From Xanthomonas bonasiae (GTDB taxonomy: Bacteria > Pseudomonadota > Gammaproteobacteria > Xanthomonadales > Xanthomonadaceae), in contig NZ_JAFIWB010000020.1 of assembly GCF_017163705.1 (NCBI RefSeq), positions 1-64,000 on the forward strand: 64,000 bases of DNA, given 5' to 3'. Position 1 is the stretch's first letter; every line of letters starts with the position of its first letter. The position numbers were made by a program, and so were the translations under genes. Positions 25,958-37,534 of the stretch are shown in pieces. A model generated the notes under the pieces. That model was not told where the DNA came from. It was given only the letters and a program-made list of their open reading frames with translations, and made no database searches.

Positions 25958-26854
25958 TCAGCTGACCCAGCCGGCGATCACCAGCAACGCCAGCACCACC
26001 AGCCACAGCAGCAGTACCCGCCAGATCTGGCTCATCGCATCGCGCAATTCCGGCAGGCGCCGCAGCACCGGCACCACCATGCCGGCATCGCTGTAGTCGT
26101 GCGCCTCCTCGTCGAGTTCGCCGCGCACGCTGGCGCAGGCCACCGGGCCGAGGAAGCCGCTGTCCAGCTGCCAGCGATTGCCGCCGGCCGCGCGCCAGGC
26201 GCCGAACACGGTCTCGAAATTGCCGACCAGCGCCAGCGAGAAGGTCATCAGCTGCGCCACCGGCCATTCCATCGCGGCCAGCACGGTGCGTGCGCCGAGC
26301 GCGGTGGCCAACGGCAGCCGCGGCGCGTACGGGCCGACCGCGGCCAGCGCCAGCAGGCGATAGCCGAGCGCGCCGAACGGCCCCAGCAGCAGGAACCAGA
26401 ACAGCACCGCGAACCAGCGCCGCAATGCGCTGATCGCCACCGCCTCCACCAGCCCGGCCGGATCCTCGCGCGGCGGCCCGCCATCGGCGTGCAGATGCGC
26501 GACCGCCACGCGCCGCGCGGCGACGTCGTCGGCCTCGATCACCGCTTCCACATCGGTATCCAGGTCGCGCGGCCCCCAGCTGAAGGCCAGCACCAGCACC
26601 CCGAACAGCAGCGCCAGCAGGCCCAGGTGCGGCGCGGCGAGCAGCCACTGCAGCAGGCCGACCAGCAGCAAGGCCGGCAGCAGCGCCAGCGCGATGCCGT
26701 AGCGGCCGCGCCAGCCGCTGCCTTCGCCGGCGTGCGCATCCAGCCACGACAGCCAGTCGCCATAGGCATCGAAACGGCGCAGCGAGGCCACCATGCCGGG
26801 CGCGACATGGCCCAGCACCAGGGCGACGATCACAGCGACGAGGGTAGTGAACAT
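25958..26854 (-). CDS. ampE: AmpE-like regulatory membrane protein
   Basis: 298 residues, with an N-terminal membrane helix, SLRRFDAYGDWLSWLD-type cytosolic start and a cluster of helices (about residues 40-100, 150-190, 275-298). These are features of AmpE, an inner-membrane protein linked to beta-lactamase induction and cell-wall recycling, whose exact activity is unknown. The usual partner ampD is not adjacent; nudC lies upstream. The stop is contiguous with the DUF2752 gene on the opposite strand. Confidence 0.78.
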   Translation of the reverse strand: MFTTLVAVIVALVLGHVAPGMVASLRRFDAYGDWLSWLDAHAGEGSGWRGRYGIALALLPALLLVGLLQWLLAAPHLGLLALLFGVLVLAFSWGPRDLDTDVEAVIEADDVAARRVAVAHLHADGGPPREDPAGLVEAVAISALRRWFAVLFWFLLLGPFGALGYRLLALAAVGPYAPRLPLATALGARTVLAAMEWPVAQLMTFSLALVGNFETVFGAWRAAGGNRWQLDSGFLGPVACASVRGELDEEAHDYSDAGMVVPVLRRLPELRDAMSQIWRVLLLWLVVLALLVIAGWVS

Positions 26855-26904
26855 GCAGGTCCTCCGGGACCGTTCTGAAGCGTGTGCAGCGGACGCCGGG
26901 CGGC

Positions 26905-27837
26905 CTACGCGTGCGTGCCGCCGCGGCGATACCAGTCCACGACCAGCGCGCGTGCGATGGAGATGCCCGGCGGCAGGCGCAGGCCGTGGCCGTCGTCGGC
27001 GCTGTCGCCCTGTGCCGCGGCGCGCTGCAGGGCGGCCCCGATCTCGTCGCGTTCGAACCAGCGGGCGTCTTCCAGCTCCCCATCCACCTGCGGCAGGTCG
27101 GGCTCGGCCAGCGCGCTGAAGCCAAGCATCAGCGCACCGGGGAACGGCCATGGCTGCGCGCCGTAGTAGCGGCAGCTGCCGGGCCGGACCCGCACCTGGG
27201 TCTCCTCGGCCACTTCGCGCGCCACGGTCTGCTCCAGCGACTCGCCCGGCTCGACGAAGCCGGCGATCACCGAATAGCGCCGCGCCGGCCAGCTCGCCTG
27301 GCGCCCCAGCAGCAGCCGCGCGCCGTCGCTGACCGCGACGATCACCGCCGGATCCACGCGCGGATAGTGTTCGCTGGCGCATTGCGCGCAGACGCCGAGG
27401 AAGCCGCCGCGGCGGAACCCGATGGCGCCGCCGCAGACGCCGCAGAAGCGGGTGCGCGATTGCCAGTGCAGCATGCCGCGGGCATAGGCGAACAGGCCGG
27501 ACGCGAACGCCGGCCACTCGGCGGCGGCGCGGCGCAGGTCCATGCGCTGCGGCGGGTCGATGTCGGCGTCGCGCAGGCCCGCGCCCACCGCGAACCAGGC
27601 ATCGCCATCGCGCAGGCCGAGAAAGATCGCCTGCTCGACCATATCGCCCAGCGCCGCGCCGGTCAGCGCCAGCGGCTGGCCGTGCGCATCGGCGTAGGCA
27701 TTGCCATCGGCATCGAGCAGCAGCAGGCGCGCGGTGGGCCAGGCGCGGCGCAGGGCTTCGGGATCGTTGCGCAGCGCGTCGGCGCGGTCGATGACCGCGT
27801 CGGCGAACGCGAAGGAAACAGGCGTCAGTTCGGGCAT
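26905..27837 (-). CDS. nudC: NAD(+) diphosphatase / NADH pyrophosphatase
   Basis: 310 residues from ATG 27837 (MPELTPVSFAFAD). A zinc ribbon CGVCGG...CAQCASEHYPR precedes the Nudix box GFVEPGESLEQTVAREVAEETQV, and the NudC-specific motif appears as AQPWPFPGALMLGF (normally SQPWPFP). NudC hydrolyses NAD(H) and removes NAD caps from RNA. The Nudix Glu residues are all in place. Confidence 0.93.
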   Translation of the reverse strand: MPELTPVSFAFADAVIDRADALRNDPEALRRAWPTARLLLLDADGNAYADAHGQPLALTGAALGDMVEQAIFLGLRDGDAWFAVGAGLRDADIDPPQRMDLRRAAAEWPAFASGLFAYARGMLHWQSRTRFCGVCGGAIGFRRGGFLGVCAQCASEHYPRVDPAVIVAVSDGARLLLGRQASWPARRYSVIAGFVEPGESLEQTVAREVAEETQVRVRPGSCRYYGAQPWPFPGALMLGFSALAEPDLPQVDGELEDARWFERDEIGAALQRAAAQGDSADDGHGLRLPPGISIARALVVDWYRRGGTHA

Positions 27838-27885
27838 GCGGCGCAGGGTGCAGGCAAACCGCGCATCCCGCAAGCCGCAGCGTGT

Positions 27886-28272
27886 CTACACGCTGAAGCT
27901 GCTGCCGCAGCCGCAGGTGGTCTTGGCGTTGGGGTTGCGGATCACGAACTGCGCGCCGTGCAGGCCTTCGCTGTAATCCACTTCCGCGCCCATCAGGTAT
28001 TGCAGGCTCAGCGGGTCGACCAGCAGGGTGACCTCGTCGGTGCGCACCGACAGGTCGTCCTCGGCGCGGTTCTCGTCGAACTCGAAGCCGTACTGGAACC
28101 CGGAACAGCCGCCACCCTGGATGTACACGCGCAGCGCCAGCGCGTCGTTGCCTTCCTCGCGGATCAGCTCGCGCACCTTGGCCGCGGCGGCCTGGGTGAA
28201 GTTCAGCGGCCGCTCCAGCGACTGGTAGTCGGGGGCGGGCGCGGCGCTGGGCAGGGAAACGAGAGTGCTCAT
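27886..28272 (-). CDS. erpA: Iron-sulfur cluster insertion protein ErpA
   Basis: 128 residues of the A-type carrier family. The three ligand cysteines are seen in [11 protein letters not shown] and the C-terminal TTCGCGSSF. ErpA passes Fe-S clusters to apo-enzymes, including those of isoprenoid synthesis. ATG at 28270-28272 (MSTLVSLPS) was chosen; an upstream in-frame start would add 13 residues unlike the family. Lies between nudC and a bactofilin. Confidence 0.93.
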   Translation of the reverse strand: MSTLVSLPSAAPAPDYQSLERPLNFTQAAAAKVRELIREEGNDALALRVYIQGGGCSGFQYGFEFDENRAEDDLSVRTDEVTLLVDPLSLQYLMGAEVDYSEGLHGAQFVIRNPNAKTTCGCGSSFSV

Positions 28273-28303
28273 GGCTGCAGGATGGGGGCGGCCGGGAGCC
28301 GAA

Positions 28304-28759
28304 TCAAGCATCCGCCGCGGTCAGCGCGCGCTGCGCCAGCTCGGCCTGCGGCTCTTCGTGCGCCCGCTCCGGCGGCGCCAGCGCGGCCATGCTGCCGGCA
28401 TGGATCAGCCGTCCGGTCAGCTGCGCACCGGCGTTCATCTCCACCACCTGGTAGTGCACGTTGCCCTGCACCCGCGCCTTCGGCGCCAGTTCCACGCGCT
28501 CGGCAGCATGCACGTCGCCGGTCAGCTGGCCGTTGATGATCACGATCGGGGCGCGCACCTCGCCCTCGATGCTGCCGTGCTCGGACAGGGTCAGCGTCGC
28601 CGGCGCGCCGTCCTCGGCCAGCACCTTGCCGAGGATGCGCCCTTCCACGTACAGGCCGCCGCTGAACACCAGGTCGCCCCGGATCACCACCTGCGCGCCG
28701 ATCAGGGTATCCACCACGGTCTGGCCGCTGCTGCGGCCGTTCTTGTTGCTTCCGAACAT
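28304..28759 (-). CDS. Bactofilin (polymer-forming cytoskeletal protein)
   Basis: 151 residues. The central part (about residues 15-115) is a right-handed beta-helix of hydrophobic/Gly repeats ([25 protein letters not shown]). Unstructured ends flank it. Bactofilins polymerise without nucleotide and organise cell-wall enzymes or appendages. Seven bases separate it from the upstream membrane gene, so the two are likely one operon. Confidence 0.9.
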   Translation of the reverse strand: MFGSNKNGRSSGQTVVDTLIGAQVVIRGDLVFSGGLYVEGRILGKVLAEDGAPATLTLSEHGSIEGEVRAPIVIINGQLTGDVHAAERVELAPKARVQGNVHYQVVEMNAGAQLTGRLIHAGSMAALAPPERAHEEPQAELAQRALTAADA

Positions 28760-28766
28760 AAGCTGC

Positions 28767-29501
28767 CTACTCCCCTTTGCCGTTGCCGGCCAGTGTCCAA
28801 TCGAAACTCTGGGTGACCGGCGCCCCTCCGCCGGACAGCGATACTCGCACCCGTTGCGGGGTGAAATCCTTGGGCAGGATCACGCTGCCGTCCAACTGCT
28901 GGAAATAGCGGAACGAATAGTCCTGCCCGGGCACGCCGCTCTTCTGGTGCAGTTCGTCCCAGCCCACGCTGGCCAGCTTGCCGCCGCGCACGCCTTCCAC
29001 CGCCAGGCGCATCTGCCCCTGGCTGATCGCGCCGCGGTTGAGGTTCTGGGTCAGCACCACGTTGTAGTGCCAGGTGCCGCCGGCCTCGGCCGAGAACTCG
29101 GCCGAATGCACGGTCAGGCCCTTGCGCTGGCTGGTGGCGCCGACCAGGCGCTCGTAGAAGGCCACGTCGGCCCGCAGCCCGGCGATCTCCTCGTCGCGCT
29201 CGGCCAGCGAACTCTGCACTTCGTTGTTGGCGGCGCGGCTGATCTGGTCGGAGCGGGCCAGGGTGGCCTGGCGCTGGTTGAGCGTGTCGATCTGCCGCTG
29301 CTGCGCCTGCAGCTTGGCGTCGGCCTGCCGCAGCTGCGTCCTCACCTCGCCCAACTCGGGCGCGGCCTGGCGGCTGGCCAGCAGCCAGGTTCCTGCCAGC
29401 GACAGCAGCCAGACGATGGCGATCAGCAGCCACAGGCCACGTCCGCGCGCGGGCGCGGCGCCGTTGGGCACGATCTGGAAACGGGGCACGGGTCGGTTCA
29501 T
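28767..29501 (-). CDS. Membrane protein with coiled coil (DUF6776-like), partner of bactofilin
   Basis: 244 residues. Cytosolic Pro/Gly head, one transmembrane helix (GLWLLIAIVWLLSLAGTWLL, about residues 22-42), then a coiled coil (about 50-110, RTQLRQADAKLQAQQRQIDTL) and a periplasmic beta-rich domain. No enzyme motif. Operon with the bactofilin suggests a membrane anchor or effector of that filament (inference). Confidence 0.75.
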   Translation of the reverse strand: MNRPVPRFQIVPNGAAPARGRGLWLLIAIVWLLSLAGTWLLASRQAAPELGEVRTQLRQADAKLQAQQRQIDTLNQRQATLARSDQISRAANNEVQSSLAERDEEIAGLRADVAFYERLVGATSQRKGLTVHSAEFSAEAGGTWHYNVVLTQNLNRGAISQGQMRLAVEGVRGGKLASVGWDELHQKSGVPGQDYSFRYFQQLDGSVILPKDFTPQRVRVSLSGGGAPVTQSFDWTLAGNGKGE

Positions 29502-29682
29502 CGTCAAAGCCGCGCCACCGAGGCGGCAGCGGCGTCGATCCTCGCGGGGGGTCGGCCGGCCGGCTAGTGTAAGCCACGCGCCGTAGCTTGCCGTTGCCGG
29601 CACGCGCGGCCCGTGCGCTGGCCTTCGCTGCACGCTTGGCCGATAGTGGCCGCCACCCGCGCATCTGCAGGAGCGCCTCGCC

Positions 29683-30315
29683 ATGACCGACGCCCACCTC
29701 TTCGTAATCGGCATCCTGCTGGCCTGGCTGGCCGGCATCCGCGTCTACCTGACCGTGTTCGGGATCGGCGTGGCCGGCCTGCTCGGCTGGCTGGACTTGC
29801 CGCCGGCGCTGCAGGCCACCGAGTCGTGGTGGGTGCTCGGCACCTCCGGCGCCCTGGCGCTGGCCGAGTTCTTCGCCGACAAGATTCCCGGCGTGGATTC
29901 GGTCTGGGACCTGCTGCAGACCCTGACCCGGATCCCGGCCGGCGCGTTCCTGGCCGCGGCCACGCTGTCCCAGGACGGCCAGTTGGGCGCCGGCGCGCTC
30001 GCCACCGGCGCCGGCGTCGCGCTCACCAGCCACGTGCTGAAGGCCGGCTCGCGCGCCTTGCTGAACACGTCGCCGGAACCGGCCAGCAACTGGATCGCCT
30101 CGCTGACCGAGGATTCCGTGGTTCTCGCCACGCTCGCGCTGGCCCTGGTGCATCCGTGGCTGGCGCTGGCCGTATTGCTTGGGGCGAGCGTGCTGGGTGC
30201 GCTGCTGGTGTGGTGGGTGTGGCGCACGCTGTGGCGCGGCGTCCGCCGCCTGCTGGCGGCGCCCGCGGACGCCGCCGTCGCCAGGCCGAGCCGAGATGGC
30301 TCCCTGTCTTCGTGA
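29683..30315 (+). CDS. DUF4126 family membrane protein
   Basis: 210 residues. Hydrophobic helices with the family's early GIRVYLTVFGIGV, EFFADKIPGVDSVWD and FLAAAT stretches. Function unknown. Single gene in front of the two-component system. A GCAGGAG ribosome-binding site precedes ATG 29683. Confidence 0.82.
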   Translation: MTDAHLFVIGILLAWLAGIRVYLTVFGIGVAGLLGWLDLPPALQATESWWVLGTSGALALAEFFADKIPGVDSVWDLLQTLTRIPAGAFLAAATLSQDGQLGAGALATGAGVALTSHVLKAGSRALLNTSPEPASNWIASLTEDSVVLATLALALVHPWLALAVLLGASVLGALLVWWVWRTLWRGVRRLLAAPADAAVARPSRDGSLSS

Positions 30316-30356
30316 ACTTCATCGCATAATTGCGCGCGCACCAGGATAAAGACGCG

Positions 30357-32258
30357 ATGGCCGCAAGAGACACCGCACCGCTTTCCAGCCGCGACGATCC
30401 GCGTTCGCGCAACGTCCGTGCCGAGACCCCGCCACCGCACTACTGGCGGCGCTGGGCCGCCGACGCGGTGCCGGACGCGCAAGCGCCGGCGCCCGACCTC
30501 GACATGGCGCCGCGCGCGGAAGACGGCACCGCCTCCGCCGCCGCCCCCGGCGAGCAGACCGCCGCGGCCGCGCCGAGCGCGGCAAGCGACGCTGCCGCGC
30601 CGCCGCCGCCGCTGGACGCGCCGTACCGCATCCTGATCGTCGAAGACGACCGTTCGCAGGCCTTGTTCGCGCAGAGCGTGCTGCATGGCGCCGGCATGCA
30701 GGCGCAGGTGGAGATGCGGGCCGAAGGCGTGCAGCAGGCGATCGCCGACTACCGCCCCGACCTGATCCTGATGGACCTGCACATGCCCGGCCTGGACGGC
30801 ATGCGCCTGACCGCGTTGATCCGCCAGCAGCCGCAGCACCAGTTGCTGCCGATCGTGTTCCTGACCGGCGACCCGGATCCGGAGCTGCAATACGAAGTGC
30901 TGGACAGCGGCGCCGACGATTTCCTGACCAAGCCGATCCGGCCGCGGCACCTGATCGCCGCGGTCTCCAACCGCATCCGCCGCGCGCGCCAGCAGGCGCA
31001 GCAGAGCGCCAGCGACGGCCTGCCGCTGAACAATCCCGAGACCGGCCTGCCGACCCGCACCCACGTGCTGCAGTTGCTCGGCGAGTCGCTGCGCGCGCGC
31101 GCCGGCGGCTGCCTGTTCTTCATCGAGATCGCCAGCGCGCTGGGCCTGCGCGAACGCTACGGCTACGCCGCGTTCGAACGCCTGATGACCCAGGCCGGGC
31201 GCCGCCTGGCCAGCGTCACCGCGCCGCAGCCGCTGGCCCGGCTCAACGACAACAGCTTCCTGCTGCTGGCCCAGGACAACGACCTGGACGCGCTGCGGCA
31301 GCGCGCCCAGGCCTTGCGCGAAGCCCTGGCCAGCCATGCGTTCCCGCTGCGCGACGACGAAGCCGTGCACCTGCGCTGCGCGATCGGCTATGCCGACCTG
31401 GCGCAAGGGTTCGAGGACGCCGGCAGCGCACTGGAAGCGGTCGAACGCACCGCGCTGCAGGCGCGCCTGCATCCGCAGGGCGTGGCCGCGTACGCGCCGC
31501 CGCGCGAGGACGAGGACCTCGGCCGCATCGCCATGTTCGAAGGCCAGCTGGAGCCGGCCTACCAGCCGATCGTCGCCGTGGCCGGCGGCGATACCGCGCA
31601 GTACCAGGTCCTGCTGCGCCTGCGCCAGCGCGACGGCACGCTGCTGTCGGCCGGACAGGTGTTGCCCGCGGCCGAGGCCGGCGGGCGCATCGCCGACCTC
31701 GACCAGCAGGTGCTGGACCACGCGCTCGGCCTGCTGCACCTGTACCAGCACGCCACGCCGCCGCTGCGCCTGTTCGTGTCGCAGTCCTCGCGCACGCTGG
31801 CGCGCGGCGCCTTCGCCGACTGGCTGGTCGAGGCGATCGGCCGCCGCGGCGTCACCGGCACCTCGCTGGTGATCGACCTGCGCCTGGACGATGCGCTGAT
31901 CCACACGGTGACGCTGCAGCAGTTCTGCGCCCGGCTGATGCCGCTGGGCGTGCAGTTCTGCCTCAGCCAGTTCGAACCCGGCGCCGAGGCCGAGGCGTTG
32001 CTCAACCAGTTGCCGCTAGGCTACCTGCGCCTGTCCGCGCGCTTCGCCAACGCGCACGCCGATGCCGAACTGCGCGACCAGTTGCGCGCCGCGATCGACC
32101 TGGCGCACCGCGCCGGGCTGCTGATCATCGGCCAGCAGATCGAGGAAGCGCAGGCCGCCGCGGCGATGTGGATGGGCGGGGTCGATTTCATCCAGGGCAA
32201 CCTGGTGCAGTCGGTCGGCGACGAACTGAACTTCGATTTCCAGAACGCGGTGCTGTAG
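30357..32258 (+). CDS. Response regulator with degenerate GGDEF and EAL domains (FimX-like layout)
   Basis: 633 residues. A Pro/Ala-rich head (1-85) precedes an intact receiver domain (about 90-205; [10 protein letters not shown], phospho-acceptor Asp in [10 protein letters not shown], Lys in TKPIRP). Next is a GGDEF-like domain (about 225-370) where the catalytic loop reads LNDNSF, and an EAL-like domain (about 385-625) where EAL is replaced by QVLLRL after YQPIVAV. Neither cyclase nor phosphodiesterase activity is expected; like FimX it could sense c-di-GMP. It lacks the PAS domain of FimX, so the name is not assigned. Two bases separate it from the hybrid kinase gene. Confidence 0.8.
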   Translation: MAARDTAPLSSRDDPRSRNVRAETPPPHYWRRWAADAVPDAQAPAPDLDMAPRAEDGTASAAAPGEQTAAAAPSAASDAAAPPPPLDAPYRILIVEDDRSQALFAQSVLHGAGMQAQVEMRAEGVQQAIADYRPDLILMDLHMPGLDGMRLTALIRQQPQHQLLPIVFLTGDPDPELQYEVLDSGADDFLTKPIRPRHLIAAVSNRIRRARQQAQQSASDGLPLNNPETGLPTRTHVLQLLGESLRARAGGCLFFIEIASALGLRERYGYAAFERLMTQAGRRLASVTAPQPLARLNDNSFLLLAQDNDLDALRQRAQALREALASHAFPLRDDEAVHLRCAIGYADLAQGFEDAGSALEAVERTALQARLHPQGVAAYAPPREDEDLGRIAMFEGQLEPAYQPIVAVAGGDTAQYQVLLRLRQRDGTLLSAGQVLPAAEAGGRIADLDQQVLDHALGLLHLYQHATPPLRLFVSQSSRTLARGAFADWLVEAIGRRGVTGTSLVIDLRLDDALIHTVTLQQFCARLMPLGVQFCLSQFEPGAEAEALLNQLPLGYLRLSARFANAHADAELRDQLRAAIDLAHRAGLLIIGQQIEEAQAAAAMWMGGVDFIQGNLVQSVGDELNFDFQNAVL

Positions 32259-32260
32259 CG

Positions 32261-34708
<2,448 letters not shown>

Positions 34709-34731
34709 GCGGCCTATACCCATTGCCTGTG

Positions 34732-34809
34732 TGTAGGAGCGGCTTCAGCCGCGACAGATCCTATGGGTACCTTCGGATAGGGCCTGTCGCGGCTGAAGCC
34801 GCTCCTACA
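34732..34809. repeat. REP-type inverted repeat, paired copy 2
   Basis: A 78-bp palindrome with 26-nt perfect arms (34732-34757 and 34784-34809) of the 'tgtaggagcggcttcagccgcgac' unit. The inner part CCTATgggtaccttcggATAGG (split here for length) forms its own stem and closely matches copy 1. It lies between the hybrid kinase and bfr genes, which converge. Confidence 0.95.
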
Positions 34810-34892
34810 GGGGTGCCAGCATCCCTTGGGCTACCTACGCGGGGCGAGGCCCGCCCGAATGCTGGCCAAAACACGGCCAGCGGAAGCGCCGC

Positions 34893-35363
34893 TCAGTCCT
34901 CGAGCTTGGTCAGCAGATAGTTCGGCTCGCCGATGCGGCCGATCAGATCGAGCTGGGTTTCCAGCCAATCGATGTGCTCTTCCTCCGACTCCAGGATGTC
35001 GGCCAGCAGCTGGCGGCTGACGTAGTCCTGGATCGACTCGGCGTAGGCGATGCCTTCGCGCAAGGTGGTGGTGCCGTCCTGTTCCAGCGCCAGGTCGCAC
35101 TCGAGGATTTCCTTCGGGTTCTCGCCGATGCGCAGCTTGCCCAGCGCCTGGAAGTTGGGCAGCCCCTCGAGGAACAGGATGCGGTCCGCCAACTTGTCGG
35201 CGTGCTTCATCTCGTCGATCGATTCCTTGTATTCGTGTTCGGCCAGTTCCTTCAGCCCCCAGTTCTTCAGCATCTTGGCGTGCAGGAAGTACTGGTTGAT
35301 CGCGGTCAACTCGTTGTAGAGGACCTTGTTGAGGAACTCGATGACCTTGCTGTCGCCCTTCAT
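34893..35363 (-). CDS. bfr: Bacterioferritin
   Basis: 156 residues, normal length. A four-helix ferritin fold with ferroxidase ligands in [12 protein letters not shown] (Glu18), DEMKHADKL (Glu, His) and ESEEEHIDW, and the haem-ligand Met in DEMKH. Stores iron as a 24-mer. The start is ATG at 35361-35363. The next minus-strand gene upstream is bfd, which encodes the ferredoxin used for iron release. Confidence 0.95.
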   Translation of the reverse strand: MKGDSKVIEFLNKVLYNELTAINQYFLHAKMLKNWGLKELAEHEYKESIDEMKHADKLADRILFLEGLPNFQALGKLRIGENPKEILECDLALEQDGTTTLREGIAYAESIQDYVSRQLLADILESEEEHIDWLETQLDLIGRIGEPNYLLTKLED

Positions 35364-35476
35364 CGCAGTGCTCGCTAATGCGTGGAAAGCGCAGACTTTA
35401 GCGAATCGGCCGCGGCCGTGAAGGAACGCGAATCGTGATCATCCCGCTGCGCATCCGCGCCGCGCGGACGCCGCTC

Positions 35477-35686
35477 TCAGGCGGCGCGGGCCATGCCGCC
35501 CAGCATGGGCAACGGCAGGTCGCGCAGCAGCGCGCGTTCCAGCAGGTCGCCGGCCATGTCCAGGCAGGAACCGCAGGTGGCACCGCAACCGGTGCGCATG
35601 GTCAGCTCGGATACGGTGCGGCAGCCGGCGTCGGCGACTTCGCGGATCTGGCGATCGGTGACCCCATTGCAGATGCAGACGTACAC
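35477..35686 (-). CDS. bfd: Bacterioferritin-associated ferredoxin
   Basis: 69 residues. Cysteines in YVCICNG and CGATCGSC form the C-x-C...C-x2-C [2Fe-2S] pattern of Bfd, which reduces ferric iron in bacterioferritin to release it. The start codon is GTG at 35684-35686, immediately before the conserved YVCIC. A likely Fur operator lies 55-71 bp upstream. Confidence 0.92.
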   Translation of the reverse strand: MYVCICNGVTDRQIREVADAGCRTVSELTMRTGCGATCGSCLDMAGDLLERALLRDLPLPMLGGMARAA

Positions 35687-35740
35687 GATGGCGTTGGCAG
35701 CGGACGGCGCGGACTGCGCCTGCCGCCATTCAAACCAAAG

Positions 35741-35757
35741 TGAGAATGGTTGTCAAT
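35741..35757 (-). promoter_or_regulatory. Candidate Fur box upstream of bfd
   Basis: TGAGAATGGTTGTCAAT (plus-strand reading) approximates the GAGAATGATTCTCAT Fur operator and lies in the short AT-richer gap between rppH and bfd. Iron-starvation induction of bfd is well known in other gammaproteobacteria. Confidence 0.5.
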
Positions 35758-35765
35758 TCCGACCG

Positions 35766-36377
35766 TTAATCGTTATTAATACGGGCGACCAGCGGACCGC
35801 CGCGCTTGCGCGGCCGCTTGCGCGGGCGCTCGTGGCCGGCGTTGTTGCCGGGCATCCACGCTTCCTGCGCCAGGGTCGGCATGGCGCGGATGCCCGGCCC
35901 GGCGATGCTCTGCGCCAACGGCGCCAGGTGGCGCAGGGCGCGGGCATACACGCCGCGCTTGAACAGCACCACATGCTCCACCGGATACCAGAAGTCGACC
36001 CAGCGCCAATGGTCGAATTCCGGGGTCTCGGTCAGCTCCAGGTTCAATTCGCTCTCGTCGCACTGCATCCGCAGCAGGAACCAGACCTGCTTCTGGCCGA
36101 TGCACACCTGGCGTTCGTTGCGGCGGATGGCGCGGCTGGGCAGCCGATAGCGCAGCCAGCCAGGCGTCGCGCCGAGCACTTCGACGTGCTCGGGCAACAG
36201 CCCGGTCTCTTCACGCAACTCGCGGTACATGGCCTCGACCGGGGTCTCGTCGGTATTCATGCCGCCTTGCGGGAACTGCCAGCCATCCCGGCGCACGCGA
36301 CGTGCCCAGAACACCTGACCGTCCGGCCGCATCAGCACGATGCCCACGTTCGGTCGATAGCCGTCCGGATCGATCAC
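35766..36377 (-). CDS. rppH: RNA pyrophosphohydrolase
   Basis: 203 residues from a GTG start at 36375-36377: the protein then begins (M)[14 protein letters not shown] exactly as RppH does, and AGGAG lies just upstream. The Nudix box is [23 protein letters not shown] with all Glu ligands. RppH converts 5'-triphosphate mRNA ends to monophosphate and so triggers RNase E decay. A basic tail (RPRKRPRKR) is typical of xanthomonad copies. Confidence 0.95.
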   Translation of the reverse strand: MIDPDGYRPNVGIVLMRPDGQVFWARRVRRDGWQFPQGGMNTDETPVEAMYRELREETGLLPEHVEVLGATPGWLRYRLPSRAIRRNERQVCIGQKQVWFLLRMQCDESELNLELTETPEFDHWRWVDFWYPVEHVVLFKRGVYARALRHLAPLAQSIAGPGIRAMPTLAQEAWMPGNNAGHERPRKRPRKRGGPLVARINND

Positions 36378-36454
36378 GATGCGGACTCCTGAAAAATCTA
36401 CTGGCTCCGACTCTGCCATGGCTGCGGCCGGCCCACAAGCGCGGCAAAAACCCG

Positions 36455-36483
36455 TTGACAGCCGCCCCATTTACTATAAGAAT
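36455..36483 (+). promoter_or_regulatory. Promoter of the tRNA-Met/tRNA-Gln unit
   Basis: A consensus -35 TTGACA at 36455-36460 is followed by an AT-rich ACTATAAGAAT stretch (36473-36483) that supplies the -10 (TATAAG or the overlapping TAAGAAT). It ends 15 bases before the first tRNA. Confidence 0.7.
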
Positions 36484-36497
36484 TGGCGGTTCACCAA

Positions 36498-36574
36498 GGC
36501 TATGTAGCTCAGCCGGTTAGAGCACAGCACTCATAATGCTGGGGTCGGTGGTTCGAGTCCACCCATAGCCACCA
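36498..36574 (+). tRNA. tRNA-Met (CAT), elongator type
   Basis: 77 nt including an encoded CCA. The acceptor GGCTATG pairs with CATAGCC; the anticodon loop CTCATAA has CAT at 36532-36534. The acceptor starts with a paired G, and the sequence parallels the E. coli elongator metT, not the initiator. Confidence 0.95.
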
Positions 36575-36618
36575 TGGTGTCCACGCAGCAGGCGTGCGAT
36601 AATTGCAATCTGCGACAT

Positions 36619-36693
36619 TGCCCCGTCGCCAAGCGGTAAGGCACCTGACTCTGACTCAGGCATTCGGTGGTTCGAATCCATCCGGGGCAGCCA
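36619..36693 (+). tRNA. tRNA-Gln (CTG)
   Basis: 75 nt including encoded CCA. Acceptor TGCCCCG pairs with CGGGGCA; the anticodon loop CTCTGAC gives CTG at 36651-36653, decoding CAG. It follows tRNA-Met by 44 bp and is presumably cotranscribed with it. Confidence 0.95.
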
Positions 36694-36741
36694 AACAAAA
36701 AAGAAAGGCCGATCAAAGATCGGCCTTTCTTTTTTGTTTGG
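36691..36741 (+). terminator. Long-stem intrinsic terminator of the tRNA unit
   Basis: Perfect 24-bp inverted repeat (36691-36714 and 36718-36741) with an AAA loop and a TTTCTTTTTTGTTT run. The left arm begins with the encoded CCA end of tRNA-Gln, so terminator and tRNA 3' end overlap. It can act in both directions. Confidence 0.92.
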
Positions 36742-36842
36742 CGCGGGGTTTGCGCAGGCGCTACGCGCCTGCGCCCCACACCTTGCTGCGCAAGGCGTGG
36801 GCCCCGACCCTTCCGCTCCCACATCCCCGCGCCTGTCGGCGC

Positions 36843-36869
36843 GCCCCCTTGGACTCCAAGGGGGCTTTT
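36843..36869 (+). terminator. Terminator-like hairpin
   Basis: Stem GCCCCCTTGG / CCAAGGGGGC with loop ACT, directly followed by TTTT. No plus-strand gene immediately precedes it, so it may be a backup terminator for the tRNA transcript. Confidence 0.6.
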
Positions 36870-37064
36870 CACCAGACACTTTGATGCAGGTTGGAGGTAA
36901 AGCCTTGACCTGCGGGCAGGCCGCGCTCGACTGCCAACGGTACTGAATGACGCTGCCATGGGCGCAGCGATCGAACGTGCACGATCCACAGCAGTCGCCA
37001 TTGCCTGGCTCCGCCATTTCGATGGACTGCCGGTCGCCGCGACACAGACCCGGCCCCGAAACGA

Positions 37065-37092
37065 CAAAAGCCCGGCCGGAGCCGGGCTTTTG
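37065..37092 (-). terminator. Terminator of the rplM-rpsI operon
   Basis: Twelve-bp inverted repeat CAAAAGCCCGGC / GCCGGGCTTTTG with a 4-nt loop, 47 bp after the rpsI stop on the minus strand, giving a T run on that strand. Confidence 0.85.
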
Positions 37093-37139
37093 CGTATTCC
37101 CAGGGGAATCCCGAAGGATTCCACGCCAGGCGCGGTGGA

Positions 37140-37532
37140 TCAGCGCTTGGAGAACTGGGTCGCGCGGCGGGCCTTGTGCAGACCGACCTTCTTACGCTCG
37201 ACTTCGCGGGCGTCGCGGGTCATGAAGCCGGCCTTGCGCAGCTCGGACTTCAGGGTTTCGTCGTACTCGACCAGCGCGCGGGCGATGCCCAGGCGGATCG
37301 CACCGGCCTGGCCGGTGGTGCCGCCGCCGGCGGCGGTGACGAAGATGTCGAAGCTCTCGGTGTTCTTGGTCAGCTCCAGCGGCTGGCGCACGATCATGCG
37401 CGCGGTCTCACGGCCGAAGAACTCGTCCAGCGGACGGTTGTTGACGGTGATGTTGCCGGTGCCCTTGCGCAGGAACACGCGGGCGGTGGAGGACTTGCGG
37501 CGGCCGGTGCCGTAGTTTTGCGTGATAGCCAT
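37140..37532 (-). CDS. rpsI: 30S ribosomal protein S9
   Basis: 130 residues, complete. N-terminal [16 protein letters not shown] and the C-terminal basic tail ATQFSKR that reaches the ribosomal P site are diagnostic. Two bases after rplM, the universal rplM-rpsI operon. Confidence 0.99.
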   Translation of the reverse strand: MAITQNYGTGRRKSSTARVFLRKGTGNITVNNRPLDEFFGRETARMIVRQPLELTKNTESFDIFVTAAGGGTTGQAGAIRLGIARALVEYDETLKSELRKAGFMTRDAREVERKKVGLHKARRATQFSKR

Positions 37533-37534
37533 GA

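Larger units (their letters stand above)
36694..37139. other. Gene-free stretch between tRNA-Gln and rpsI
   Basis: About 446 bp without a credible gene. It holds a series of hairpins: the tRNA terminator, a 10-bp stem at 36752-36774 (loop TAC), CCTTGC-tgc-GCAAGG at 36781-36795, the terminator-like hairpin at 36843-36869, and the rpsI terminator at 37065-37092. Reading frames crossing it are interrupted by, or antisense to, the tRNAs. Confidence 0.7.

Noticed and set aside
36531-37124. A minus-strand frame of 197 residues over the tRNA genes
   Set aside because: It is antisense to two well-formed tRNAs and a terminator.
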